21,828 nucleotides of DNA from CF-161 sp035259145. GTDB lineage: Bacteria; Chloroflexota; Dormibacteria; Dormibacterales; Dormibacteraceae. The notes below the pieces were generated by a model. The model searched no databases. It was not told where the DNA came from and saw only the letters and a list, made by a program, of their open reading frames with translations. The stretch lies in assembly GCA_035259145.1 (NCBI GenBank), contig DATFWQ010000347.1:1-21828 (forward strand), written 5' to 3'. Positions within the stretch are counted from its first letter, which is position 1, and each line of letters begins with the position of its first letter. Below, in pieces: positions 1 to 10,069 of the stretch. Made by a program: the position numbers and the translations under genes.

Positions 1-375
1 CACACCCACTGTCACGCGCGATAGACCGCGATCGCCTGCTTGCACCTCGGCCCACGCCATCAGAGCGCGGCCTATCCCCCTGCCCTGGCGCTCTGGCGCC
101 ACCGCCACCCGACGCACGTGGAGGTGGTCGGCCCCGACCACACATCGAAGGCAGCCCACCGGTCGCGAATCCAGCCACGCCAGCGCACCGCCGGCCGCCT
201 CCAGGTCTCGGCGCACGGACTCGGCGGTCTCTCGCGAAGCGCCCGACGGAGGGTCGAGAGCGTCGTAGCCGGCAAAGGCCGCCTGCGTCAGCTCGTGCAC
301 GACGATGGCGGCACTCCCACCGCAGGCGCAGACCTGGACGCCAGTGGCGACCGGTCGCTCAGACTCCGAGCGCAC
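1..375 (-). CDS. GNAT-family N-acetyltransferase, partial (C-terminus beyond window)
   Basis: Open minus-strand frame running off the window edge, 125 codons visible. The visible protein has a GNAT layout: an N-terminal strand/helix (VQVCACGG, then VVHELTQAAFAGY), a middle strand (ALAWLDSRPVGCLR), and the acetyl-CoA-binding strand and loop VRRVAVAPERQGRGIGRAL, whose RQGRGIG fits the family Q/R-x-x-G-x-G/A pyrophosphate-binding motif. The likely start is GTG at 375, which overlaps the end of the glutaredoxin-like gene by 17 bases and points to translational coupling. The substrate cannot be told. Roughly 20-40 C-terminal residues should lie outside the window, judging from usual GNAT length. 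Family call is confident; function is unknown. Confidence 0.82.
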   Translation of the reverse strand, partial: MRSESERPVATGVQVCACGGSAAIVVHELTQAAFAGYDALDPPSGASRETAESVRRDLEAAGGALAWLDSRPVGCLRCVVGADHLHVRRVAVAPERQGRGIGRALMAWAEVQAGDRGLSRVTVGV

Positions 376-580
376 GCCTCACGGCCTGGTCATCCAGCCG
401 ACCCTCCCCCACCACCCGTCCGTCGAGCAAGAGAACCGGTACCCGGAAGTCATAGAGTCGGAATAGTTCTGGATCCGCGTCCACGTCGCGCACCTTCGGC
501 TCCACACCAAGCTGCCGAAGGAGATCCCGCGTGTCCTCGCAAAGGTGACAGCCCCGCCGGGTGACGAGCTCGACCTCCAC
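359..580 (-). CDS. Glutaredoxin-like thiol-disulfide protein (73 aa)
   Basis: A 73-residue thioredoxin-fold protein with a redox motif C11-H-L-C14 straight after the first beta strand (VELVTRRGCHLC). The FRVPVLLLDG segment carries the cis-proline (about P48) that packs against the active site in this fold. Length and layout match the short glutaredoxin-like (DUF836-type) family, probably a cytoplasmic dithiol reductase or thiol carrier; its partner is unknown. The start is GTG at 580, 18 bases after the stop of the LysM gene, and its 3' end overlaps the GNAT gene. The three genes therefore look like one transcript from the SOS-type promoter at 950-978. No strong Shine-Dalgarno sequence is visible. 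Confidence 0.85.
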   Translation of the reverse strand: MEVELVTRRGCHLCEDTRDLLRQLGVEPKVRDVDADPELFRLYDFRVPVLLLDGRVVGEGRLDDQAVRRALGV

Positions 581-598
581 AACGCCCAGATTACGCGC

Positions 599-937
599 TC
601 ATCCCACAGGCACCTTCAACCGCTGCCCGGCGAGGATCGTCGGACCACTGAGCCCGTTGAGTTGCTCTATCTGGGCGATCTTCACACGGGGATCTTCACC
701 CGGATACCGGCGGGTGGCGATCGCCCAGAGGGTTTCTCCATCGCCGACCGATACAGTCTCGTAGGCGGCCTCGGGTCTCGCTGGCGAGGCCGCGGAACCC
801 TCCCATGCCTGCGCGTAGCCGAGCGCCAGGAGCAGACACGCGACCAGGGCTTGGATGGCCAAGCGCGACCTTCGAAGGAGCGACTCCGGGGGATTCCAGC
901 AGCGGCCCATCGCCGGCCTGGTCCGTAGCGCGTACAT
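599..937 (-). CDS. Membrane-anchored LysM-domain protein, candidate SOS cell-division suppressor
   Basis: 112 residues: a short basic N-terminus, one hydrophobic segment at about residues 27-44 (LAIQALVACLLLALGYA), a short linker and one LysM domain at about 59-110 (YETVSVGDGETLWAIATRRY at its start, AGQRLKVP at its end). LysM binds peptidoglycan, so the domain should face the wall. Bacillus YneA and mycobacterial Rv2719c have the same anchor-plus-LysM plan, sit next to lexA and are SOS-induced; YneA blocks division. Here the gene is divergent from lexA and a LexA box lies in its promoter spacer, so a similar role is a good inference, though untested. ATG at 937 would be nearly leaderless (predicted transcript start about 943). 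ATG at 910 and TTG at about 862, preceded by GAAGG, are alternative starts. Confidence 0.85.
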   Translation of the reverse strand: MYALRTRPAMGRCWNPPESLLRRSRLAIQALVACLLLALGYAQAWEGSAASPARPEAAYETVSVGDGETLWAIATRRYPGEDPRVKIAQIEQLNGLSGPTILAGQRLKVPVG

Positions 938-949
938 CTGTTCTTAGAG

Positions 950-978
950 ACGATAGCAAACGCGCGTTCGGGGGTCAA
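950..978 (-). promoter_or_regulatory. Promoter of the LysM-glutaredoxin-GNAT cluster
   Basis: On the minus strand TTGACC (plus 973-978) and TATCGT (plus 950-955) are separated by exactly 17 bases, a good sigma-70-type arrangement. The LexA box at 957-970 fills most of the spacer, so bound LexA would block RNA polymerase directly. The predicted transcript start is near 943, only a few bases before the ATG at 937. Confidence 0.72.
957..970. promoter_or_regulatory. LexA (SOS) box, one mismatch from perfect palindrome
   Basis: CAAACGCGCGTTCG fits the Gram-positive/actinobacterial SOS consensus CGAAC-N4-GTTCG except for the second base. It shares 13 of 14 bases with the perfect box in the recA promoter of this same window (16721-16734). 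It lies between the -35 and -10 of the LysM promoter and about 28 bases upstream of the lexA -35, so it should repress the LysM cluster most directly and may also autoregulate lexA. Confidence 0.85.
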
Positions 979-997
979 GCGTTCGACGAACATAGGT

Positions 998-1026
998 TTG
1001 TCATTTTCATAGGTTTTTGCTAGGAT
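998..1026 (+). promoter_or_regulatory. lexA promoter
   Basis: TTGTCA (998-1003) and TAGGAT (1021-1026) are separated by 17 bases. The predicted start near 1033 gives a leader of about 60 nt before the lexA TTG. The -35 sits at the end of the first copy of a 9-base direct repeat, CATAGGTTT (991-999 and 1008-1016). A short palindrome, GTTCGACGAAC (981-991), lies just upstream. It has LexA-like half sites in outward orientation, so its role is unclear. Confidence 0.65.
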
Positions 1027-1069
1027 GAGTGGTGCTTCGGTTCTGCCGAGCACTTCACAAGCAGCCAAC

Positions 1070-1093
1070 GAGGTAGCAGAAGAGGTAGCAGAA
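1070..1093 (+). repeat. 12-base tandem duplication carrying the lexA ribosome-binding site
   Basis: GAGGTAGCAGAA occurs twice back to back (1070-1081 and 1082-1093), ending one base before the TTG start of lexA. Each copy brings a GAGG Shine-Dalgarno-like core. The second core is about 9 bases from the start, a good spacing; the first is 12 bases further out. Confidence 0.8.
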
Positions 1094-1094
1094 A

Positions 1095-1706
1095 TTGAGT
1101 CAAGAGCTGAGCAACCGCCAGGCGCGGATCCTGGAGTACATACGCGAAGTGACCAGGATCCGCAACTACCCGCCGAGCGTGCGAGAGATCGGCGAGGCCG
1201 TCGGGCTCTCATCCAGCTCGACGGTCCACAACCACTTGAACCAGCTTGAGCGCAGAGGCTTCATAAAGCGCGATCCCAGCAAGTCACGCACGGTCCAACT
1301 GGTGCAAGACGTGAGGGACGACCAGCTTCGCCGGCGAGCGGTGGCGGTCCCGGTCGTCGGCAATGTCGCTGCGGGCACTCCGATACTGGCCGAGCAGAAC
1401 ATCGAGGACCACCTGATGCTCTCGCCCGAGATCGCTGAGGTGGGCTGGTTCGCTCTCCGGGTCCGCGGCGACTCCATGGTGAATGCCGGCATCCTCGACG
1501 GCGACCTCGTGATAGTGAAGCCGCAGCAGGACGCGGACGACGGCACCATCGTCGTGGCCCTGGTCGAGGACGAGGCTACGGTCAAGCGGCTCGACCGCTC
1601 TGCAGGACGCGTGCGGCTGATCGCAGAGAATCCCGCTTATGCACCCATCGAGCCGGAGCAGGCGGCGATGGTCGGTGAGGTGAAAGGGTTGCTCCGCAGC
1701 TACTGA
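1095..1706 (+). CDS. lexA: LexA SOS repressor / self-cleaving S24 peptidase
   Basis: 203 residues, the usual LexA length. The N-terminal winged helix-turn-helix (about 1-65; PPSVREIGEAVGLSSSSTVH) binds the SOS box. The C-terminal S24 latent-protease domain carries the A93-G94 cleavage site (VAAGTPILA), nucleophile S127 in RGDSM and general base K164 in ATVKRL. RecA filaments on single-stranded DNA trigger self-cleavage and so de-repress the regulon. TTG at 1095 is the only sensible start: an in-frame TAG lies three codons upstream and an AGAGG ribosome-binding site lies 9 bases before it. The gene has a promoter at 998-1026 and faces dapD at its 3' end. Targets visible here are recA and the divergent LysM cluster. 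Confidence 0.97.
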   Translation: MSQELSNRQARILEYIREVTRIRNYPPSVREIGEAVGLSSSSTVHNHLNQLERRGFIKRDPSKSRTVQLVQDVRDDQLRRRAVAVPVVGNVAAGTPILAEQNIEDHLMLSPEIAEVGWFALRVRGDSMVNAGILDGDLVIVKPQQDADDGTIVVALVEDEATVKRLDRSAGRVRLIAENPAYAPIEPEQAAMVGEVKGLLRSY

Positions 1707-1709
1707 GCG

Positions 1710-1727
1710 CCCGACCTGACAGTCGGG
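1710..1727. terminator. GC-rich hairpin between convergent lexA and dapD
   Basis: CCCGAC (1710-1715) and GTCGGG (1722-1727) form a 6-base inverted repeat with a 6-base loop, just after the lexA stop and 27 bases past the dapD stop in the other direction. No T-run follows on either strand, so it would be at best a weak or non-canonical two-way terminator. Confidence 0.35.
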
Positions 1728-1753
1728 AGCCGGCAAGTACGCGACCTGGCTCG

Positions 1754-2605
1754 TCAGGTGGCGATCCCGTGCTCCCGAAGGGCGTCGTTCAGACTGACCT
1801 TTCGGTCGGTCTGCTCATTGCGCCAGCCCACTATCAGGCCCGTCGCCACCTGGAACTCGCCGGCTGGGAACTTCCGAGTTCGCGAGCCGGGGACCACGAC
1901 AGCGCCTGGCGGTACGGCACCGCGGTGTTCCACCGGGTGGGGTCCCGTGACGTCGATGATCGGCGTCGACCCGGTCAGGACCACGTTGGCACCGAGGACC
2001 GCCCGTTCACCGACCACCACCCCCTCGGTCACTATGCAGCGCGAGGCGATGAAGCAGTCGTCCTCCACGATCACCGGCCGGGCCTGCAGCGGCTCCAGAA
2101 CCCCGCCGATGCCGACCCCACCGGACAGGTGGACGCGTGCCCCGATCTGCGCGCATGACCCGACCGTCGCCCAGGTGTCGACCATCGTGCCAGGACCAAC
2201 CCAGGCGCCGATATTCACATAGCTCGGCATCATGATCACGTCCACTGACAGGAAGCTGCCGTACCGGGCCACCGCGGGCGGAACCACCCGCGCCCCAGTC
2301 ACCTCCAGGTCGCGCTTGAGCGGGATCTTGTCTCGGTACTCGAAAGGCCCGATCTCAATCGTTTCAATGTTGCGCAAACGAAAGTAGAGCAGGATGGCTT
2401 TCTTGACCCACTCGTTGACGACCCAACCATCGGGCCCCTTCTCGGCACTCCTTACCAGGCCTCTGTCCAGCCGCCGGACCGTCTCCTCGACCGCCTCGGC
2501 GTCCATACCGCCTGTCTCGTAGACGGCGTCTATCCGCCTGCGAAGCTGTTCAGCGGCGTCGATGTGCGCAGCACCTCCACAGGAAAGAAGAGCGACTCCA
2601 CGCAC
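1754..2605 (-). CDS. dapD: 2,3,4,5-tetrahydropyridine-2,6-dicarboxylate N-succinyltransferase
   Basis: 283 residues. DapD transfers succinyl from succinyl-CoA to tetrahydrodipicolinate in the succinylase branch of the lysine/meso-diaminopimelate pathway, in the cytosol. The N-terminal helical domain (about 15-110; WVVNEWVKKAILLYFRL is typical) precedes a left-handed beta-helix with hexapeptide repeats (MMPSYVNIGAWVGPGTMVDT, then GSCAQIGARVHLSGGVGIGG), the classic DapD core. The extended C-terminal segment with GLIVGWRNEQTDRKVSLNDALR is also typical. The GTG start at 2605 lies 10 bases after the dapE stop, so it is the last gene of the operon, directly behind the enzyme of the following desuccinylation step. 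The upstream start is not strongly supported by a Shine-Dalgarno sequence. Confidence 0.95.
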   Translation of the reverse strand: MRGVALLSCGGAAHIDAAEQLRRRIDAVYETGGMDAEAVEETVRRLDRGLVRSAEKGPDGWVVNEWVKKAILLYFRLRNIETIEIGPFEYRDKIPLKRDLEVTGARVVPPAVARYGSFLSVDVIMMPSYVNIGAWVGPGTMVDTWATVGSCAQIGARVHLSGGVGIGGVLEPLQARPVIVEDDCFIASRCIVTEGVVVGERAVLGANVVLTGSTPIIDVTGPHPVEHRGAVPPGAVVVPGSRTRKFPAGEFQVATGLIVGWRNEQTDRKVSLNDALREHGIAT

Positions 2606-2615
2606 TCAACTGGAT

Positions 2616-3665
2616 CTACCTACACAGGAAGTTTCGCAAGGTTGAAAGACTTTCTGCCATCGCGTCCACGCTGATCCGCTCGTCCCTGCGGTGGGCAGAT
2701 TCGGGGTCACCGGGGCCGAAATTGACCGCATCGAGGCCGTGGGCCGCGAACTCAGCCACCGGTGTCCACGCCTGCTTGGCCTCGATGGACAGCCCACCGG
2801 CCAGGCGCAACCGCTCCAGGAGCGGGTTGTCGGCGGCAACCGGCGCAGAGGGTGCGTTGCTCTGGACAGTCAGGATGCCCGCGGGGCCGATAAGCTCGCG
2901 CAACCGGGCCTCGGCCTGTGCCTTCGAGCGGTGACCGGCGTATCGGAAGTTGAGTCCGCATTCGACGCGATCTGGGATCACATTGTTCGCGATTCCACCC
3001 GCAATCTCGGTCACGCTCAGCACCTCGCGGAAGGTCAGTCCACCCAGCTCGACAGCATCAGGCGCTGTGTCCACCAGTGGGCGGAGGCTGCGGACGGCTT
3101 CATGGATGGCGTTGACCCCGAGCCACGGCCGGGCGGAATGCGCCGCGACGCCGTGGAATACCAGCGACGCCGCTATGTTGCCCAGACAGCCTGCCTGCAG
3201 CCGGTTGGCGGTGGGCTCCATCATGACCGCCAGCCTCGCCTCGAGAATTGAAGGACAGCTTGTGAACAGCCGCTCCAGCACGCTCTCGGCAAGCGGCAGC
3301 TCCTCGCGCCCAAAGATGACAAAAAGAGGATTGAGCTGAAGCTGGAGACGGTCTAGCTCGGCGGCAAGGGTCAGCATCACCGCCAGGGAGCCCTTCATGT
3401 CGGCAGCCCCCAACCCGTGCACCTGGCCGTTCTCCAACCTACCCGGCAGGTTGCCCTGCTCCGGGACGGTGTCGGAGTGTCCGGCCAGGATCACGTCGGG
3501 CACGCCAGTGGGGCCAAACACGACGGCGTCGTCCTGCCGGTGCATGACTCGCAGGCTCGGCAGGCTCGCCACGTGCTTCCCGATCCAGGTCGTGATGTCC
3601 TGCTCCTGCCGGCTGACCGACCGGATGTTGACGAGGTCGAGAGCGATCCTGGCGAGCGTTTCCAC
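2616..3665 (-). CDS. dapE: Succinyl-diaminopimelate desuccinylase (M20 metallopeptidase family)
   Basis: 349 residues of the M20 dizinc hydrolase family. Expected metal and catalytic residues are visible: H63 and D65 in GHSDTVP, bridging D89 in GAADMKGS, the E121-E122 pair in GREEL, E150 in MMEPTAN, and a late histidine in ESAHRRDE. A dimerisation domain (about 165-275) interrupts the catalytic domain, as in the family. It would release succinate from N-succinyl-LL-diaminopimelate. The neighbouring dapD supports this over other M20 functions such as carboxypeptidase or ArgE. The GTG start at 3665 lies 6 bases from the hflX stop, so the genes are co-transcribed. Family identity is very sure; substrate is inferred mainly from context and overall resemblance. 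Confidence 0.9.
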   Translation of the reverse strand: METLARIALDLVNIRSVSRQEQDITTWIGKHVASLPSLRVMHRQDDAVVFGPTGVPDVILAGHSDTVPEQGNLPGRLENGQVHGLGAADMKGSLAVMLTLAAELDRLQLQLNPLFVIFGREELPLAESVLERLFTSCPSILEARLAVMMEPTANRLQAGCLGNIAASLVFHGVAAHSARPWLGVNAIHEAVRSLRPLVDTAPDAVELGGLTFREVLSVTEIAGGIANNVIPDRVECGLNFRYAGHRSKAQAEARLRELIGPAGILTVQSNAPSAPVAADNPLLERLRLAGGLSIEAKQAWTPVAEFAAHGLDAVNFGPGDPESAHRRDERISVDAMAESLSTLRNFLCR

Positions 3666-3671
3666 CGAGCG

Positions 3672-4958
3672 TCAGGGCGGTGGGATGCTGGTGGCGTAAT
3701 CCCTGAAGCGGTGAGCGAGCTCGCTCGGCGCACGGCCCTGCGCGTACGTCCCTCGGTCTGTGTACTCGACACGCTGGAGGTCGCCATGCTGGCGCAACTC
3801 ATGCAGCATCTCCTCCCGCCCGTAAGGGATCAGGACCTCCAGCGCGACAAAGCGGTCCGCTGTGGCCGCGTCGATGGCGTCGCCCAGTGCATCCAGACCC
3901 GCGCCTCGCAACGCCGAGATCGGCACCTGGCTCCTGTAGCGCTCGGCAAAGCACCGCATGACTCGGCGCACGGTGGCCGGACCCAGCAGGTCGACCTTGT
4001 TGATCGCCACGACACGCGGCTTGTCTGCGGCGCCCAGCTCGCCGAGGATCTCGTCAACGGTCGTAGCTTGCTCCAGGGCCGCGGGCGCAGCCGCATCCAC
4101 CACCTCGAGAATCACGTCAGCGAATGTGACTTCCTCCAGGGTGGCTCTGAACGCCGCGATCAGGTCCGTGGGCAGCTTCTGGATGAAGCCGACGGTGTCA
4201 GTCAGCAGCACCTCGCGGGCGCTCGGCAGACGCAGCCGGCGCGTCGTCGGGTCGAGCGTGACGAACAGCGAATCACCTGCACGAACCCCGGCGCCGGTTA
4301 AGGCGTTGATCAGCGTCGACTTGCCCGCGTTCGTGTAGCCGACGATGGCAACCGTGGTCAGCTCAGCACGGCGGCGGCCGATTCGCTGCTGCCCCCGCTG
4401 CGACCGCACCTGAGCCAGCTCCTCGTCCAGGAGGCGCAGGCGGCGCCGGATGCGCCGGCGCTCGACCTCGATCTGCTGCTCGCCTGGGCCGCCGCGGGTG
4501 CCGATGCCGCCCATCTGGCGGTGGTAGTCGTACGCGCCGATCAGGCGCGGGAGCAGGTGGCGAAGCTGGGCGGCCTCGACCTGAATCCGGCCTTCGTGCG
4601 TCCGGGCGTGCTGGGCGAAGATGTCGAGGATCAGCTCGGTCCGGTCTACTACCCGGATGCTGAGCTCCTTTTCGAGGTTCCGCTGCTGGCGCGGGCTCAG
4701 GTCTTCGTTGCAGATGACAAGGTCGTAGCGCAACTCCTGGCGTCTTTCGCGGATCTCGGCTACCTTGCCCCGGCCGACGAAGAAGGCGGGCTCCACCTCC
4801 TCCCGGCGCTGGACGTCGGAGAGCACAACGTCACCACCAGCCGTCCGGGTCAGCTCCTCCAGCTCCCGCATTTGCTCCGTCAGCACCTCATGGGACGTGC
4901 CGGGGAGCTGGACACCGATGAGATAGGCGCGTTCTCGCGCTGGCTGCGTGTCGATCAA
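3672..4958 (-). CDS. hflX: GTPase HflX, ribosome-splitting factor
   Basis: 428 residues. The N-terminal HflX domain is followed by the family signature GGIGTRGGPGEQQIE (about 150-164), an arginine-rich coiled linker (to about 200) and a G domain with G1 GYTNAGKST (207-215), G3 DTVGF (254-258) and G4 NKVD (320-323). HflX binds the 50S subunit or 70S ribosome and splits stalled or heat-damaged ribosomes. The TTG start at 4958 overlaps the miaA stop (TTGA), which suggests coupled translation. The miaA-hflX neighbourhood is common in bacteria (with hfq in proteobacteria and Bacillus); no hfq is visible between them here. The C-terminal domain after the G domain (about 360-428) appears complete. 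Confidence 0.97.
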   Translation of the reverse strand: MIDTQPARERAYLIGVQLPGTSHEVLTEQMRELEELTRTAGGDVVLSDVQRREEVEPAFFVGRGKVAEIRERRQELRYDLVICNEDLSPRQQRNLEKELSIRVVDRTELILDIFAQHARTHEGRIQVEAAQLRHLLPRLIGAYDYHRQMGGIGTRGGPGEQQIEVERRRIRRRLRLLDEELAQVRSQRGQQRIGRRRAELTTVAIVGYTNAGKSTLINALTGAGVRAGDSLFVTLDPTTRRLRLPSAREVLLTDTVGFIQKLPTDLIAAFRATLEEVTFADVILEVVDAAAPAALEQATTVDEILGELGAADKPRVVAINKVDLLGPATVRRVMRCFAERYRSQVPISALRGAGLDALGDAIDAATADRFVALEVLIPYGREEMLHELRQHGDLQRVEYTDRGTYAQGRAPSELAHRFRDYATSIPPP

Positions 4959-5899
4959 AGGCGCTGCTCTTGCAGAAACTCAAGGATACGCGGCACCGGG
5001 TTGGCCGTCGCGTCGAACCAGGTGATGGCGGGATTGCGCCGCAGCCAGCGTAGCTGGCGGCGAGCGTAGCGCCGGTTCGAGCGCGCCATGACGCCGGCCA
5101 GGTCCTCCAGCGCCACCTCGCCATTGATGTACATCATCGCTTCGGCGTAGCCGATGCCCGTCAGCACGGGCGCGTCGGGTGGTACGCCGAAAGCCAGGGC
5201 CGCGCGCGTCTCTTCGACGAGCCCGCGCGCCAGCTGGTCGCGGGACCGCTCGGCCAGCCATTTGTCGATCGTCCCCAGATCGGCCGTCAGCCCGATCCGG
5301 ACAGGCGTCCAGGCCGGCGGCCGGCGGGTGCGACGGCGGGCAAGGGGCGGGCCTGCGACCTCGAGGATCTCGATGGCTCGAATGAGCCGGACTGGGTTGC
5401 GGGTGTCGACCACGGCTTCGGGGTCGAGGCGGTACAGCAGACCGGACAGCTCTTCCACCGGCAGCTGCTCCAGCTCAGCTCGGCGCTGTGGCCTTGGCTC
5501 TACACCGGCGAGCGAGAACCCCTCGGTCAGGGCATCCGCCCAGAGCATGCTGCCGCCCTCCACGATCGCGAGCTTGCCACGAGCCGCGATGCCCGCGATG
5601 GCGCCGGTGGCGGCCTCCACGAACTCGAAGGCGGTGTATGTGGCGCGCGGATCGGCGATACCGACCAGGTGGTAGCGAACCTGGCGCATGGCCTCCGGCG
5701 AAGGCTTGTTGGTGGCGATGTCGAGCCGGTCGTACACCTGGCGCGAGTCGCACACGATGATCTCGCCGTCGCGTGCACGCGCGATCTCGAAGGCGGCCCT
5801 GCTCTTGCCGATCCCGGTCGGCCCCAGGATGATGGGAACCGCGTACGGTCTTGCTCCGCCGGGAGAGCCGGCGTGGCCCTCAGTAGTTGCGACGAAAAT
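4955..5899 (-). CDS. miaA: tRNA dimethylallyltransferase MiaA, with no canonical start codon
   Basis: MiaA transfers a dimethylallyl group to A37 of tRNAs reading UNN codons, the step before MiaB acts. The frame contains the P-loop GPTGIGKS (upstream of codon 5755), then VCDSRQVYDRLDIATNKPS and GGSMLWADALTEG, with GIGYAEAM and the basic YARRQLRWLRR near the end, all MiaA signatures. The P-loop lies upstream of the first ATG/GTG/TTG (GTG at 5755), so that start would remove the ATP/DMAPP-binding loop. Going upstream the frame stays open to a TGA at 5906-5908 with no ATG, GTG or TTG. ATT at 5899, four bases after a GAGG and overlapping the mutL 3' end by 20 bases, is the best candidate and gives 314 aa, a normal family length. 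A rare start or a sequence/frameshift error are both possible. Confidence 0.9.
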   Translation of the reverse strand: MFVATTEGHAGSPGGARPYAVPIILGPTGIGKSRAAFEIARARDGEIIVCDSRQVYDRLDIATNKPSPEAMRQVRYHLVGIADPRATYTAFEFVEAATGAIAGIAARGKLAIVEGGSMLWADALTEGFSLAGVEPRPQRRAELEQLPVEELSGLLYRLDPEAVVDTRNPVRLIRAIEILEVAGPPLARRRTRRPPAWTPVRIGLTADLGTIDKWLAERSRDQLARGLVEETRAALAFGVPPDAPVLTGIGYAEAMMYINGEVALEDLAGVMARSNRRYARRQLRWLRRNPAITWFDATANPVPRILEFLQEQRL

Positions 5900-7540
5900 G
5901 GCGCCTCAGCTCCTGCCAGGTCAGCACCAGGCGCGTGGGGCGCCCGTGCGGGCAGGTTGTCGACTGGTCGGCCACCTCGAGCTCGGCCAGGAGCCGGCGC
6001 TGTTCGGACGGGTCCAGGCGGTCCCCAAAACGCACGGCCGAGTGGCACGCCAGCGACGCCGCGGCACGAGCAGTCGTGCCATCGGCTCCCGACTCGGCAA
6101 ACACCTCGAGCAGGTCGAGCAGCGATGGCAGTGCCCGGCCAGCCGGCGTCTCGGCGGGCACGGCGGTGACGCGCAGCGCTCGTAGGCCGAACTCATCAAC
6201 CTCGAAACCGAGAGCGCGCAAACGGTCCCGGTGCTCTGACGCTGCCGCCATCAGGTCCGGCGTGAGCTCCACGGTCTCCGGCAGGAGCAGCGCCTGACTC
6301 ACCGCCGCCAGGCTCCGATTCTCCAGGCGTGCGAGGAACCGGTTGTACAGTACTCGTTCGTGGGCGGCGTGCTGGTCGATCAGCACCACACCTTCAGCGC
6401 TCTCCGCGACAAGGAAGCCCTCAAGCACCTGGCCCAGTGGCCGCATGGGCGAAGCCGGGCTGGCCGGCCCGGCAGACTGAGACGTCACCAGCAGCGGCGA
6501 AGCCTCATGGACCCGCGGCGCGTGCCACTCCCGCGCGACATCCGCGACACCGGCGACTGCCCCTGGCGTCACATCCAGACGGTACGGGAGGGCGCCGGTC
6601 AGCACAGACCGCACAGCTCGCTGCACGCCGGCAAAGAGCGCGCGCTCTGCGTGAAAGCGGACTTCCCGCTTGGCGGGATGCACGTTTACGTCGACCGCAC
6701 GAGGGTCGACCTTGAGGTCAAGCACCGCCACCGGGTACCGGCCACGCTCGAGGGAGCCCACGTAGCATTCCTCGACTGCGAACTGGAGCGACCGCGAAGC
6801 CGCCGGTCGCCGGTTGACAGCCAGCAAGATGGCGTTACGGTTGCCGCGGCTGAGCCGCGGCTGGGAAACCAGCCCACGGACGCCCTCCACTTCAACCTCA
6901 AGCAATTCAGCGGCCACCGCAGCTCCCAGCACCGCGGCGGCCGCGGCCCTGTGGTCGCCGTCGCCGGCGGTCCTCAGCGTGGAACGGCCGTCCACGGTCA
7001 TCTCGAATCTGACCTCGGGGTACAGCAACGCGTAAGACTGGACAGCCTTGACGCACGCAGCGTTCTCAGTCGCCTCGCTCTTCAGGAACTTGAGCCGGGC
7101 TGGCGTGGTGGCGAAGAGGTCGCGAACGTCGATGGCTGTGCCCGGCACCGGAATCGCAGCCGCCTCGTCGAGCACGTTGCCTGAGCGCAGCCGGATCCTC
7201 CGGCCGCCGCTTCGGCATTCCACGTCGGAGACGGCCGCCACGCTGGCCAGGGCTTCGCCCCGAAAGCCCAGCGACCTGACCACTGTAAGGTCCTCCAGGG
7301 TTTCGACCTTGCTTGTCGCGTGACGCTGGAACGCCAGCAGCAGCTCGTCTCCATCTATGCCTCCGCCATCGTCCGCCACGCGAATCAGCGTCCTGCCCGC
7401 TCCTCTGACCTCGACCGTGACCCGGCGAGCTCCTGCGTCCAGTGAGTTCTCGACCAGCTCCTTCACGACCGAAGCCGGTCGCTCGATCACCTCGCCGGCA
7501 GCGATGGCGTCGGCCACGTGCTGAGCCAGGACGCGGATCG

Positions 7541-7544
<4 letters not shown>
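5880..7544 (-). CDS. mutL: DNA mismatch repair protein MutL
   Basis: 554 residues. The N-terminal GHKL ATPase has E32-type ENSLDAG (32-38), DDGGGID (58-64), SLGFRGEALAS (91-101) and the ATTPAR loop (145-150). The C-terminal domain carries the layout of endonuclease-type MutL: DQHAAHERVLY (390-400), a conserved-cysteine segment ACHSAVR (499-505) and CPHGRP (531-536). However, the last acid of DQHA-x2-E-x4-E is asparagine (N401), read as AAC on the minus strand. MutL links MutS mismatch recognition to strand incision. The GTG start at 7544 overlaps the mutS stop (GTGA), and the 3' end overlaps the upstream extension of miaA. Identity is certain; nicking activity is less so because of N401. Confidence 0.97.

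Positions 7545-10065
<2,521 letters not shown>

Positions 10066-10069
<4 letters not shown>

Noticed and set aside
981..991. GTTCGACGAAC as a second LexA box
   Set aside because: The half sites face outward with a 1-base centre, not the CGAAC-N4-GTTCG order; kept only as an unusual element of the lexA promoter.
3417..4301. Plus-strand frame of 294 codons opposite dapE and hflX
   Set aside because: It crosses the dapE-hflX boundary and is the reverse complement of two clear genes.
4955..5755. Annotating miaA from the first usual start codon (GTG 5755, 266 aa)
   Set aside because: This would omit the P-loop GPTGIGKS, which is clearly encoded just upstream in the same frame.
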